64,000 bases of DNA from Gammaproteobacteria bacterium (GTDB taxonomy: Bacteria; Pseudomonadota; Gammaproteobacteria; Steroidobacterales; Steroidobacteraceae), in assembly GCA_016882265.1 (NCBI GenBank), contig VGVB01000001.1:1-64000 (forward strand). The letters are read 5' to 3'. Position numbers and translations under genes: made by a program. A model generated the notes under the pieces. That model was not told the origin of the DNA. It saw nothing but the letters and a program-made list of their open reading frames with translations, and did no database searches. Shown here piece by piece: positions 11,751 to 21,702 of the stretch. How positions within the stretch are numbered: position 1 is the first letter of the stretch; each line of letters opens with the position of its first letter.

Positions 11751-12782
11751 TCAGGCCCGCAGGCGCAGGCCCGGATCAGCGGGCCGGGGGTGCAGACAGC
11801 GCAGCAGCGTCACCATCGCGATGACGAGCAGCGCCGCGCCGCCGTTGTGGGCCGTGCCGAGCCACAGTGGCCAGCCCTGCCAGATCAGATTCATGCCGAG
11901 CAGCATCTGCAGCACCACCGCCCCGGCGACCGCGAACCCGGCCATGCGCGTCCGCCAGGTCTGGCCGCGCCGCACGGCGCCGACCGCCACGATCAGCAGC
12001 ACCAGCGTCGTCAGGTAGGCGCCGAGCCGGTGCGTGTAATGAACCGCGATCCTGGCCGGCGCATCCAGCACGCCGCCCTCGTAGTCGATGCCGAGGCCGC
12101 GCCACAGCACGAAGGCATCGCTGAAGTCCATGTCCGGCCACCAGCCGCCCTGACAGGTCGGGAAGCTGGAACAGGCCGCGGCCGCGTAGTTCGTGCTGGT
12201 CCAGCCGCCGAGTGCAACCTGTACGGCCACGACCACCGTGGCGACGATGGCGAGCCGCGCGAACGGACGTTCCGCGGCCTTGCGTTCCCGGCGTTCGGGC
12301 GCGAGCGACAGCCACCACAGCAACGCCAGCGTCAGCAGCCCGCCGAGCAGATGCAGTGTGACGATCAGCGGCTTCAGCAGCAGCGTGACGGTCCACATGC
12401 CGAGCAGGCCCTGGGTGACGACCAGCGGTACCAGCAGCCAGGGAATGATCCGCGGCTGCGCCCGGTCGCCGCGGTTCCACCAGGCCAGGACCGCGAGCGC
12501 GACGATCAGCAGGCCGAGGGTCGTCGCGATATAGCGGTGCACCATCTCGTGCAGCGCCTTCTGGTAGTCGAACGGCCGGTCCGGATAAGCGGCGCTGGCC
12601 TCGGCGAGGCGCTCCTCGACCTGGGCCGGATGGATGTGCCCGTAGCAGCCCGGCCAGTCGGGGCAGCCGAGGCCGGCATCGGTCAGCCGGACCCAGGCGC
12701 CGACCACGACGACGATCGCGCAGAACACCGCCGCGAGGCGGGCGAGGCGCCGGAACCAGGTCAGACGTGAGCCGGTGGCCAT
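11751..12782 (-). CDS. ctaA: Heme A synthase (COX15/CtaA)
   Basis: VVVGAWVRLTDAGLGCPDWPGCYGHIHP and EMVHRYIATTLGLLI. Confidence 0.94.
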   Translation of the reverse strand: MATGSRLTWFRRLARLAAVFCAIVVVVGAWVRLTDAGLGCPDWPGCYGHIHPAQVEERLAEASAAYPDRPFDYQKALHEMVHRYIATTLGLLIVALAVLAWWNRGDRAQPRIIPWLLVPLVVTQGLLGMWTVTLLLKPLIVTLHLLGGLLTLALLWWLSLAPERRERKAAERPFARLAIVATVVVAVQVALGGWTSTNYAAAACSSFPTCQGGWWPDMDFSDAFVLWRGLGIDYEGGVLDAPARIAVHYTHRLGAYLTTLVLLIVAVGAVRRGQTWRTRMAGFAVAGAVVLQMLLGMNLIWQGWPLWLGTAHNGGAALLVIAMVTLLRCLHPRPADPGLRLRA

Positions 12783-12895
12783 GCAGACTCCCGTGGGGGC
12801 AAAGGACTCGGGACCGGCCCGGCGGAAATACGCTCGAGGCGGGTCTGCGCTAGGATACCCGCTGCCACGCCAGGACGCCCGCGCAGCGCAGCAGC

Positions 12896-13501
12896 ATGCT
12901 CCCGCGAATTGACCGCCGCGCACTACCGCCGCTCGTAGCGCTGCTGGCGCTGCTCGCCCAGGCGAGTGTCGCCGCCGATTACGTCTACGTCGCTGAGACC
13001 CAGGCCGTAGCCCGGAAACAGGGGTCGGTGCTGGCCGGCAAGCTCGCCTGGCAATGTCAGGGCTCACGCTGCACGATCCAGGGACCCTGGGAGGCGCCGG
13101 GCGTCGCGGCCTGCCAGGCGCTTGCGCGCGAAGTCGGTCCGATCCGCTCCTATGGCCGGGCCGGGCGCATGCTGGGCGCCGCGGAACTTGCCACCTGCAA
13201 TCAGGGCGGCATGGTGCAGATGCCGTCAAAAGCGATCAGTGCCGTCCGGCTGCCGGCCGTGATTCAACCGACAGTGACCGGATCCGCGAGCGGCGCGGGC
13301 CTGCGTACCGGCGCGATCCTGTTCACCGGCACCGGCGGGCCACTCCTGCCGGCGCGCACTGCGGGCAGCCTCGGCCTGAGAGCCACCACGGCCGCGATCC
13401 GGTTTCAGGGCACCGGTATTCTGCTGGCGCGCACACCGATCGAACCGGTCACGCTGCGGGTACCCGAGATCACGTTTACCGGGACCGGCTCGCTCGAATG
13501 A
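12896..13501 (+). CDS. Secreted protein of unknown function with repeated FxGTG motifs
   Basis: Signal peptide; C-terminal ILFTGTGG / IRFQGTGI / ITFTGTGS repeats. Confidence 0.7.
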   Translation: MLPRIDRRALPPLVALLALLAQASVAADYVYVAETQAVARKQGSVLAGKLAWQCQGSRCTIQGPWEAPGVAACQALAREVGPIRSYGRAGRMLGAAELATCNQGGMVQMPSKAISAVRLPAVIQPTVTGSASGAGLRTGAILFTGTGGPLLPARTAGSLGLRATTAAIRFQGTGILLARTPIEPVTLRVPEITFTGTGSLE

Positions 13502-13527
13502 GCCGGCGACTGCACGAGGAGGCATCC

Positions 13528-14010
13528 ATGTCATTCCGGTCCATCCTGCTGTCCGCTTTCGCAGTCGCTGCGGTATCCGGAGTTGTGACGCCGGCGGCGG
13601 CCGAAGATTTCACGCTGATCGTGCCGGTGCGTCTCGCCGCGCTGCCGCCGGAGATCGATGGCTTCCGGATTCAGTGCGGGGCGAGCGAACTGCCGGTGCG
13701 GGTCGGAGCCACGGGCACCACGGTGGGCGGCGGAATCTCCCCGGTGCTACCGCTGAGCGGCGGCGGGTTTACTGGCGACGTGACCATCCGGTTCAACGCC
13801 TCGCCCACGGGTGACCCGGCCCGGGCGGCGACTTATTCCTGCTGGCTCCGCTTGAACGGAATCCTCGCCGGTACCAGGACCGAGTGGTATGGCACGGACG
13901 GCAACAACCCGGCCAGCCCGATGCGCAGCATGACCGGCGAGCCGCCGGTGGACGTGCCCGTAGCCGCGGGCGCTACGATCGTGCACGGCGTGAAGGGTCC
14001 GTTGCGGTAG
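13528..14010 (+). CDS. Secreted protein of unknown function
   Basis: Signal peptide MSFRSILLSAFAVAAVSGVVTPAAA; good RBS (GAGGAGGC) upstream. Confidence 0.7.
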   Translation: MSFRSILLSAFAVAAVSGVVTPAAAEDFTLIVPVRLAALPPEIDGFRIQCGASELPVRVGATGTTVGGGISPVLPLSGGGFTGDVTIRFNASPTGDPARAATYSCWLRLNGILAGTRTEWYGTDGNNPASPMRSMTGEPPVDVPVAAGATIVHGVKGPLR

Positions 14011-14027
14011 CCGGCCCGGCGGCCGGG

Positions 14028-15953
14028 CTACGGCACGACCGGCAGCTCGATCGCGGTCGGAAATTCCGGCGTGTGCCAGATCCGCTGCGTGGCCTTCACG
14101 TAACTCTCCGGCGATGCAAACAGGATGTTCGGCACGAAGGACTGCGGGTTGCGGTCGTACAGCGGGAACCAGCTCGACTGCACCTGCACCATGATCCGGT
14201 GGCCCGGCCGGAAGGTGTGATTGACCTGCGGCAGCGGCAACCGATAGGCCAGCACCCGGCCCGGCTCGAGCGCCCGCGGCACGGCGAGATCCTCGCGGAA
14301 CCGGCCGCGGAAGATGTCCGCTGACAGCATCAGTTGATAGCCGCCGAGCGGCGGGTCATCCGGCACTTCGTCCGGCCACACGTCGATCAGCTTGACGACC
14401 CAGTCGGAGTCGCTGCCGCTGGTCGAGGCAAAGAACCGTGCGATCGGCTGCCCTGCTACCCGCAGCGGTGCCGTCAGCGGTTCGGTCTCATAGACCAGCA
14501 CGTCCGGGCGCGAGGCCGCATGGCGCTGGTCCTCGACCAGCCACTCACCCCAGCCGGCCGACGTGATCGGGCGCTGGCGGTATGGGATCGGCTTCGCCGG
14601 ATCGGAGACATACTCGCCGTAGGGCTGCGCCGAGGCCGACGGTCGCTCGAATCCGAGCCGCCCGCCGGGCAGCAGGTACAGCTCCCGGGCACGCGCAGCG
14701 CAGCCCTCGGCGCAGGAACGTGGCCAGTCGGCATAGCGCTGCCAGACATCGGCGCCGGTCTCGTAGGCGAGCACGCGCGGCGTATCCGGTCGCGGTGCGC
14801 CCTTCAGGTGATGATCGAGGAACGGCTGCATCACGTTGCGGCGGAACCAGCGGGCTGTGTCGCCGGCGAAGCGGATGCCGCCGATCGCGCTGCCGTCGCG
14901 GCGGCCCTGGCCGTGATTCCACGGGCCGAGGATCAGATGCACGAACCGGCCCTCCGGATCCTTCGGCGCCAGCGCCCGATACAGCGCCGGCCCGCCGTAG
15001 ATGTCCTCCTGGTCGAACAGTCCGGCCACGATCATCATCGGCACAGTGAGTGGCTCGCGCGCGAGCAACCGGTCCACGGCCTGCTCGCGCCAGAACGAGT
15101 CGTAGGCCTGGTGCTCGACCAGCGCCCTCCAGAAGCCGAGTGGTTCGAGTCCGCGCGCGGCGGCCATCGCACCCGCCGATCCCGCCCGCAGGAATTCATC
15201 GTAGCTGTCGTAGCTGCCGCTCCACCACTCCTTGTCGTTGCCGCGGGTCGCTTCCTGATCGTAGGTGTATTGCAGATCGCCTTCCTGCCGGAACGCGCCC
15301 CAGTGGAACCAGTCGTCGCCGATCCAGCCATCCACCATCGGCGCGAACGGTACGGCGGCTTTCAGCGCCGGATGCGGGTTCACGGTGGACAACAGCGTCG
15401 TGTAACCCTCGTAGGAGCCGCCGAACGTGCCGACGCGGCCGTTGCTCTCGGGCACGTTGTGGACCAGCCATTCGATCGTGTCGTAACAATCGGTCGCGTG
15501 ATCGGTCGCGCTCGGGTTCAGCGGGCCGCGCAGCGGCCGGGTCATGAAGTATTCGCCCTCCGATCCATACTTCCCGCGCACATCCTGAAACACGATGATG
15601 TAGCCGGCCGCGACCGCGGTGTCGTTCATCTGCGGCACGACCGCGGCGAGGCGCGGGCTGTTGAAGCGCAGGACGCGCTTCGCCGCGTTGTAGGGCGTCC
15701 GGGTCAGCAGCAGCGGTGCGGCGTGCGCGCCTTTCGGAATCAGGATGAAAGTCTTGAGCCGGACCCCGTCGCGCATCGGGATCATCACCTCGCGGCGCAG
15801 GTAGTCGAAGCTGTCGGTCCGCGGCGTGAACTGCGCCGGGATGTCGCCGGCCGGTGGTGCCGGCGGCTCGCTGCCAGCGACAGCGGCAGAAAGAAACAGC
15901 GCAGCGGCGGCGAGGACGGCCCGGACCCAGTCGGGCCTGTGCGCCTGAGACAT
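14028..15953 (-). CDS. CocE/NonD family hydrolase (X-Pro dipeptidyl-peptidase-like)
   Basis: MIPMRDGVRLKTFILIPKG, GTFGGSYEGYTTLL nucleophile elbow, C-terminal jelly-roll-like region. Confidence 0.92.
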   Translation of the reverse strand: MSQAHRPDWVRAVLAAAALFLSAAVAGSEPPAPPAGDIPAQFTPRTDSFDYLRREVMIPMRDGVRLKTFILIPKGAHAAPLLLTRTPYNAAKRVLRFNSPRLAAVVPQMNDTAVAAGYIIVFQDVRGKYGSEGEYFMTRPLRGPLNPSATDHATDCYDTIEWLVHNVPESNGRVGTFGGSYEGYTTLLSTVNPHPALKAAVPFAPMVDGWIGDDWFHWGAFRQEGDLQYTYDQEATRGNDKEWWSGSYDSYDEFLRAGSAGAMAAARGLEPLGFWRALVEHQAYDSFWREQAVDRLLAREPLTVPMMIVAGLFDQEDIYGGPALYRALAPKDPEGRFVHLILGPWNHGQGRRDGSAIGGIRFAGDTARWFRRNVMQPFLDHHLKGAPRPDTPRVLAYETGADVWQRYADWPRSCAEGCAARARELYLLPGGRLGFERPSASAQPYGEYVSDPAKPIPYRQRPITSAGWGEWLVEDQRHAASRPDVLVYETEPLTAPLRVAGQPIARFFASTSGSDSDWVVKLIDVWPDEVPDDPPLGGYQLMLSADIFRGRFREDLAVPRALEPGRVLAYRLPLPQVNHTFRPGHRIMVQVQSSWFPLYDRNPQSFVPNILFASPESYVKATQRIWHTPEFPTAIELPVVP

Positions 15954-16006
15954 CACGACGATTCCTGGTGACCGGAGACCAGGCGCCATCGTACAGGACC
16001 GGCGTG

Positions 16007-16402
16007 CTACCTCGCGGTCGTGGTCTGCCCGGCCTCCCGGCGGCCCACGGCGAAATAGAAGATCAGGTAGGCCAGGCCGACACCGCCTGGAACCAGTCCG
16101 ATGTAGCGGAGATCCGAGTCAATCTCCGGCAGCGCAAACAGCAGGCCGACGCCGACCAGCAGCCAGATCAGGCCGCGCAGCAAGGCCGCATGCGGCGACA
16201 CCTTGCGGACCTCGAGCAGACCCTCCGGTGGCGGCGGTACTTCGATGCCCTTCTCGATCGCGGCGAGGCGCTCCTTGTGATGCAGCTCGATCATCGTGCG
16301 CCGCTGGCGGTACCCGTTCACGGTCGAAGTAAGAGCGAGGCCGATGCCCATCACGATCGCTACGATCGGAATCAGATTGCTCAACAGTTCCCCGGACATC
16401 AT
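16007..16402 (-). CDS. Small membrane protein (DUF6249-like)
   Basis: MMSGELLSNLIPIVAIVMGIGLALTSTVNGYRQRRTMIELHHKERLAAIEKGIEVPPPP... Confidence 0.65.
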   Translation of the reverse strand: MMSGELLSNLIPIVAIVMGIGLALTSTVNGYRQRRTMIELHHKERLAAIEKGIEVPPPPEGLLEVRKVSPHAALLRGLIWLLVGVGLLFALPEIDSDLRYIGLVPGGVGLAYLIFYFAVGRREAGQTTTAR

Positions 16403-16492
16403 GTCGCTCCTGGATTGCCGCGCCCGGCGGGCGCCGATGTTGCTTGAGATGCACGAACCGGGCGACCGGTTGCACCCCGGCAGCGCTGGACG

Positions 16493-17140
16493 TTGCGGGA
16501 CCGACTGATGCAACCTGTCGCCGGCCCGGCGCATTTCAAGGGGATCATGCATGCCGCAGCAACGCCCGCGCCGTCACCGGCGCCTGCCCCGATGACTGAA
16601 GCCGACGTCCTGGTCCTGCTGGAACAGGGGCGGCATCGCGCGGCTTTCGAGGGCCTTATCCCCCTGTTCCGGGACCGGGTGCTGCGACTCGCCTGGGCGA
16701 TGCTCGGCGACCGGGCGGCGGCCGAGGACGTGGCGCAGGACGCATTCATCAACGTCTGGCGCGGCCTGCCGCGGTTCGACCGTCGCGCGGCTCTCGGCAC
16801 GTGGATCTACGCGATTGCCCGCAATACGGCGCTGATGCAGTTGCGTCGCCGGCGCAAGCTGGTATCACTCGACGCCGGCTCCGGCAGCGAGGGAGCGGAA
16901 CTGCTGGATTCGCTGGCCGGGGACGAAGGCCGGCCGCCGGAGGCGTACGGCGTCGAGCGGCTACTGGCGCGGCTGCCCGACACTCAGCGCCGCGTCATCA
17001 CCTTGTTCTACCTGGAGGAACGGTCCTGCGAGGCTGTCGCCGAGGAACTCGGCATGCCGGTGGGCACCGTCAAGAATCATCTGTTTCGGGCCCGGGCAGC
17101 GCTGTCGGACCTTGCCGGACTGACTGGAGACTCACGATGA
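16493..17140 (+). CDS. ECF-type RNA polymerase sigma factor
   Basis: Region 2 (RVLRLAWAMLGDRAAAEDVAQDAFINVWRGL) and region 4 (PDTQRRVITLFYLEERSCEAVAEELGMPVGTVKNHLFRARAAL). The true start may be internal (16547 or 16592). Confidence 0.92.
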   Translation: MRDRLMQPVAGPAHFKGIMHAAATPAPSPAPAPMTEADVLVLLEQGRHRAAFEGLIPLFRDRVLRLAWAMLGDRAAAEDVAQDAFINVWRGLPRFDRRAALGTWIYAIARNTALMQLRRRRKLVSLDAGSGSEGAELLDSLAGDEGRPPEAYGVERLLARLPDTQRRVITLFYLEERSCEAVAEELGMPVGTVKNHLFRARAALSDLAGLTGDSR

Positions 17141-17535
17141 ACGATGCGCTCGACCGTTGGCTCGCGTCGGAGCTGAAGGCGCCGGTGCTGGACGACTCGT
17201 TCGATCGGGCCGTGCTGGCGCGGCTCGATGAACACCTGCGGCACGAAAGCGAGTGGGCAGCGGACCGGCTCGCCCGGGCGGAGCGCGAGCGAGCGACGGC
17301 GCTCGCCGCACTGGCCAGCCGGCTGCGCCGCGGGCTCGCCGCCGCGTTGCTGGATGTCGCAGGCTTCGCGGTACTGCTGTGGATCACGGTGCGGCTGGCG
17401 CCGCAGCTCGCTGATCTGGCCGGTCGCTATGCGGCCGTATTGCCGGCCACCGGCCCGGCTGGGACGGCGGTCGTCGTGACGGGCCTGGCGCTGGCGGCCG
17501 CGTATTTCATGACGAACGTCCGGCGCCCCGCCTGA
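17137..17535 (+). CDS. Putative anti-sigma/regulatory membrane protein translationally coupled to the sigma factor
   Basis: ATGA overlap with the sigma gene; soluble N-terminus then two predicted TM segments. Confidence 0.6.
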   Translation: MNDALDRWLASELKAPVLDDSFDRAVLARLDEHLRHESEWAADRLARAERERATALAALASRLRRGLAAALLDVAGFAVLLWITVRLAPQLADLAGRYAAVLPATGPAGTAVVVTGLALAAAYFMTNVRRPA

Positions 17536-18253
17536 TCGACGGCCTCAATATGGTCACGAACCAGATCCCGATCGCGGTCGCCGCCAGCGCGAACCACTGC
17601 ACTGCGTAGGCGAGATGGCGCTCCGGTCCCAGACCGGCCGGTCGCCAGTCGCGGGTGTAGCCGTCCGGCGCCGCCGGATCCAGCAGGATGAGCTGCGGGT
17701 ACAGATCGCGGCCGAGCGCCACGGCGAGCGGGTCCATGCGCGGGAAGTTGGCGAGCTTCGGCCAGCCGGCCGGGAGTTCCGCGTCGAGTTCGATGCCTGG
17801 GCGCGGAAGCTGGTCGATGCGGCCGGTGACCTCGCGCGGGTTTCCGCCCACCGCAATTTCCGGCAGCAGTTTGCGCGTCGCATCCAGCGGCAGCCAGCCG
17901 CGGTTCACGAGCACGGCGCGGCCATCGGCGAGCAGGAGCGGCGTCAGGACCTGGACGCCGGCGTGGCCGGCGAACGTCATGTTGTCGAGCAGGAACTGGT
18001 GAGCGGAGTCATAACGGCCCTGCGCGGACACCGGCTGGTAGCGTGGCAGCCCGGAGGCTCCCGCCGGCAGCCTCACCGCCGCCGCGGCCGTCGCGAATGC
18101 CGCAGCGAGCGCGCGCTTCTCGTCGGCCCGTCCGAGCTGCCAGCAGCCGAGGGCGACGAACAGCAGGGTGCAGCCGGTGAGGGCGGTGGTGGCGATCAGA
18201 TAAGTCTTGTTGCTCAAATGGTTGCTGGCACGTAGAATCGTGCTGCACAACAA
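17507..18253 (-). CDS. SURF1 family cytochrome oxidase assembly protein
   Basis: LFVALGCWQLGRADEKRAL..VLVNRGWLPLDATR..LAYAVQWFALAATAIGIW. The exact start is uncertain. Confidence 0.9.
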   Translation of the reverse strand: MLCSTILRASNHLSNKTYLIATTALTGCTLLFVALGCWQLGRADEKRALAAAFATAAAAVRLPAGASGLPRYQPVSAQGRYDSAHQFLLDNMTFAGHAGVQVLTPLLLADGRAVLVNRGWLPLDATRKLLPEIAVGGNPREVTGRIDQLPRPGIELDAELPAGWPKLANFPRMDPLAVALGRDLYPQLILLDPAAPDGYTRDWRPAGLGPERHLAYAVQWFALAATAIGIWFVTILRPSIRRGAGRSS

Positions 18254-18276
18254 GTGTGCTGAGGGTTCAGGACCGC

Positions 18277-18507
18277 ATGAAGTCGAACGTAACGCTCAAG
18301 CTCGACTCGGACCTGCTGCGCGAGGTCCGTATCGCGGCAGCCGAGGAGGGACGCTCCATCAGTGCCCTGCTCACGGAGCGGCTCGAAGCCATGATCCGGG
18401 AACGGAAGGCATTCGACCGCGCCCGACGCCGTGCGCTGACGCGCGTGCGCGAAGGCCTCGATCTGCAATGGGTGCCGGGTTCGCGGGCTGCGCTGCATGA
18501 CCGGTAA
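18277..18507 (+). CDS. RHH-type antitoxin (VapB-like)
   Basis: MKSNVTLKLDSDLLREVRIAAAEEGRSISALLTERLEAMI; overlaps the PIN gene start. Confidence 0.8.
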   Translation: MKSNVTLKLDSDLLREVRIAAAEEGRSISALLTERLEAMIRERKAFDRARRRALTRVREGLDLQWVPGSRAALHDR

Positions 18508-18937
18508 GTGTTTCGTCGACACCAATATTCTCATGTATGCGCATGACCGGGCGGCCGGCGAAAAGCACGAGCGCGCCCGGGCGGTGGTTGAAGATCTCTG
18601 GCGTACGCGCCGCGGCGTCGTCAGTACCCAGGTGTTGCAGGAGCTGGCGGTCAACCTGCGCCGGAAGGCCGGCCGACCGCTCGATGCCCGGACCACAAGC
18701 GAGATCATCACGGACTACATGACCTGGCAGGTGGTCGTCAATGGAGCCAGCTCGGTCCTCGACGCGCTCGAACTGGAACAGCGCTACCAGATCTCGTTCT
18801 GGGACGCGCTGATCGTCGGTGCGGCGGAAGCGGCCGGGGCTGCAGTGCTGTACTCCGAGGACCTGTCACACCACCAGCGCTACGGCGGCGTCGAGGTCAT
18901 CAATCCGCTGCTCGCACAGCAGCGTGGACCGGCATGA
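18497..18937 (+). CDS. PIN-domain toxin (VapC-like)
   Basis: CFVDTNILMYAHDR..STQVLQEL..YQISFWDALIVGAAEAAGAAVLYSEDL. Confidence 0.9.
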   Translation: MTGKCFVDTNILMYAHDRAAGEKHERARAVVEDLWRTRRGVVSTQVLQELAVNLRRKAGRPLDARTTSEIITDYMTWQVVVNGASSVLDALELEQRYQISFWDALIVGAAEAAGAAVLYSEDLSHHQRYGGVEVINPLLAQQRGPA

Positions 18938-18995
18938 CGCGACCGGCGGGCACCGGGTCTATACTGCCCGCACCGCCGCAACGGGAGGCAGCCCG

Positions 18996-19211
18996 ATGAC
19001 GCTCGTGAAGTGGCTGGTGCTGGCGATCTTCGTCGCGATTCTGGTGAGCCTCGGTTCGGCCCTCCGTTGGCTGGTGCGCGACCAGCAGGGCGAAACGAAG
19101 CAGATGGTGCGCGCGCTGACCGTGCGCATCTCGCTGTCCATCGCCCTGTTTGTGCTGCTGTGGGTAGCGTGGCTCATCGGCTGGATCGAGCCGCACGCGC
19201 CGGGGCGCTGA
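18996..19211 (+). CDS. Twin-transmembrane protein (DUF2909-like)
   Basis: MTLVKWLVLAIFVAILVSLGSALRWLVRDQQGETKQMVRALTVRISLSIALFVLLWVAWLIGWIEPH. Confidence 0.75.
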   Translation: MTLVKWLVLAIFVAILVSLGSALRWLVRDQQGETKQMVRALTVRISLSIALFVLLWVAWLIGWIEPHAPGR

Positions 19212-19217
19212 CGGCGA

Positions 19218-20471
19218 CTACCGCGCCAGCTCGTGCGGCAGGTGCGCCGCGGCGCGCCAGAAGCACAGGCTGGCGATGCAGCCGAACAGACCGACCACGA
19301 GCATCGAGTAGCGAATCGCCTGGGCGCCGTGCTGCGGCCCGAACACGAAGTCATTCAGCAGGCCGACCGCGAGCGGACCGAGCCCGAGGCCGACCATGTT
19401 GGTGAAGAACAGCAGGATCGCCACCGCGGTCGCGCGCATGCGCAGTTCGGCGAGTCCCTGGACCATCGCGAACATCGGCCCGACGTACATCGCGCCGAGC
19501 GTGTAGCACGGCACCAGGAACCACACGGCGGCCGAGGCGTCGGGCGCCAGCGTGTAGCCGGCCAGGAACGGTACCGCGAGGCCGAGCTCGAGCGCCGGCA
19601 GTCGCGCATACCAGCGCTGGTCGCGCGCGCCGAGCCGGTCGGCGAGCCAGCCGCCGCTGAAGGCGCCGAAGCAGCCGCCGAGCAGCACGATCCAGCCGAG
19701 CGTGAAGCCGATCTCGGTCCACGACCACGCGTGCACGCGCGCGAAGAAAGTCGGTCCCCAGGTCAGCACGCCGTAGCCGGCCATCGACTGCAGCGACGTG
19801 CCGGCGACCACCAGCACGAAAGCGCGACGCCGGGCGAGGTAACGCAGCACCTCGCCGAGCGGTACGCCGCTGGTTGCCGCGGCGCGCTCCTCGGCGTAGC
19901 CGCGCGGCAGCTCGCGCACGGTCAGCGCGACGAGGCCGGCGAGCGCCAGCCCCGGCAGGCCGGCGACGAGCAGCGCGCTGCGCCAGTCGTAGTTGGCGAC
20001 CAGCCAGCCGCCGGCGAGAAAGGCGATTCCCGAGCCGATGTACACGCCCCAGGCGTATATCGACAACGCGGTCGCGCGCCGCTCAGGCGGGAAGTAGTCG
20101 GCGATCAGCGACTGCGATGGCGCGTTGCCGCCGGCCTCGCCGACACCGACCAGCACGCGCAGCCAGGCGAGCTCGGCGAAACTGCGGGCGAAGCCGGAGG
20201 CCGCGGTCATCGCGCTCCACAGCGCGAGTGCGCAGGCGATGATCGCCTTGCGCGAGACCCGGTCGGCGAGGCGCGCGATCGGGATCCCGGCCGCGGTGTA
20301 GAAGACCACGAAGGCAAAGCCGGTCAGGAAGCCCATCGCGGTGTCGGACACGCCGAACTCTGTCCTGATCGGCTCGACCAGCATCGCGAGGATCTGGCGG
20401 TCGATGAAGCTGACCATGTACACGACCGTCAGCAGCGCCAGCACCCAGCGGGCATAACCCCGCGAGATCAA
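19218..20471 (-). CDS. MFS transporter
   Basis: 12-TM pattern, FIDRQILAMLVEPIRTEFGVSDTAMGFLTGFAFVVFYTAAGIPIARLADR; TTG start likely. Confidence 0.88.
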   Translation of the reverse strand: MISRGYARWVLALLTVVYMVSFIDRQILAMLVEPIRTEFGVSDTAMGFLTGFAFVVFYTAAGIPIARLADRVSRKAIIACALALWSAMTAASGFARSFAELAWLRVLVGVGEAGGNAPSQSLIADYFPPERRATALSIYAWGVYIGSGIAFLAGGWLVANYDWRSALLVAGLPGLALAGLVALTVRELPRGYAEERAAATSGVPLGEVLRYLARRRAFVLVVAGTSLQSMAGYGVLTWGPTFFARVHAWSWTEIGFTLGWIVLLGGCFGAFSGGWLADRLGARDQRWYARLPALELGLAVPFLAGYTLAPDASAAVWFLVPCYTLGAMYVGPMFAMVQGLAELRMRATAVAILLFFTNMVGLGLGPLAVGLLNDFVFGPQHGAQAIRYSMLVVGLFGCIASLCFWRAAAHLPHELAR

Positions 20472-20475
20472 GCGG

Positions 20476-21702
20476 TCACCCGAACGCGCCGGCCTTGCGC
20501 GCGGCCGTGCAGCGCGCGTCGTCCCAGCCGAGCACCTCGCGCAGCACTGCTTCGGTGTGCTGGCCGGCGCTCGGCGCACAATCCGGGGCGGGCAGTTCCT
20601 CGCCGATGAAACGGACCGGGAAGCCGAGCTGGTCGGCGCCGTGGCGCTCGTGCGGCAGGATGCGGAAGCGGGCGCGGAACTGCGGATCGTCGACCAGGTT
20701 GCGCGGCGTGTTGACCGGCGCGATCGGTACGTTCTGGCTGACGCCGAAGTCCAGCCACTCGCGGCTGCTGCGGGTGCGGAACAGGTCGCGCAGGATCGCC
20801 TGCAGTTCGCGGTTGCCGCGCGCATGGTCGGCGTACTTCGAGCCGGGCCAGCGCTCGAACAGCTCCGGCCGCGCGACGCCCTCACAGAAGTTCTTCCAGA
20901 ACGCCTGCTCGGACGCCATGAACAGCACGTGCCCGTCGGCCGACTCGTAGATCTGGTAGCGCACGCCCTCCTTCATGCCGGCGGTCGCGACCGGACGCCG
21001 TTGCCAGCCATCGGCCTTGTTGCCGGTGACGACGTCTTCGGGCCTGGCGTAGGCCATGTAGCTCTCGCTGCGATACCAATCGAAGGCGGCCGCGGCATCG
21101 CTCTGCGCGAGGTCGAGGAACGCGCCGGCTCCGGTCGCGCGCGCACGGATCACGGCGGCCAGCACGGCCAGCCCGCCGTACAAAGGCGCGGCATTGATGC
21201 CGATCGAAACGTGCTCGGGGATGTAGCAGAAGCCGTCCTCGTCATAGGCCGGAATCACGATGCCGGACCAGGTGTCGTAGGCGATGCCGTGCGAGGGCAT
21301 GTCCTTGTACGGACCGGTCATGCCGTAGCCGGAAACCGAGCAGAACACGATGCGCGGATTGATCGCCGCGAGGTTCTCGTAACCAAGGCCGAAGCGGGCC
21401 AGCGCGCCGGGCCGCGAGGCCTCGATCACGATATCGGCGCGGCGCACCAGCTCGCGGTAGATCTCGCAAGCGGCCTCGGTCTTCAGGTTGAGGACGGCGC
21501 TGCGCTTGCCACGGTTCAGGTGATAGTGCATCAGCGAGACGCCCTGGATGATCGGCCAGGTCATCTCGCGGATGTAGTCACCGGCCGGCGTCTCGACCTT
21601 GATCACGTCGGCACCGAGGTCAGCGAGCGCGGTCGTGATCGCGGCCGGACCGAGGATCGAACTCTCGATGACGCGTACTCCGGCGAGCGGTGGCGGGATC
21701 AT
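20476..21702 (-). CDS. CaiB/BaiF (family III) CoA-transferase
   Basis: GVRVIESSILGPAAITTALADLGADVIKVETPAGD..RGKRSAVLNLKTEAACEIY. Confidence 0.9.
   Translation of the reverse strand: MIPPPLAGVRVIESSILGPAAITTALADLGADVIKVETPAGDYIREMTWPIIQGVSLMHYHLNRGKRSAVLNLKTEAACEIYRELVRRADIVIEASRPGALARFGLGYENLAAINPRIVFCSVSGYGMTGPYKDMPSHGIAYDTWSGIVIPAYDEDGFCYIPEHVSIGINAAPLYGGLAVLAAVIRARATGAGAFLDLAQSDAAAAFDWYRSESYMAYARPEDVVTGNKADGWQRRPVATAGMKEGVRYQIYESADGHVLFMASEQAFWKNFCEGVARPELFERWPGSKYADHARGNRELQAILRDLFRTRSSREWLDFGVSQNVPIAPVNTPRNLVDDPQFRARFRILPHERHGADQLGFPVRFIGEELPAPDCAPSAGQHTEAVLREVLGWDDARCTAARKAGAFG

Noticed and set aside
10707-12770. 687-aa plus-strand ORF
   Set aside because: Antisense to CyoE and CtaA, which have unmistakable signatures.
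14334-15971. 545-aa plus-strand ORF
   Set aside because: Antisense shadow of the CocE/NonD hydrolase.
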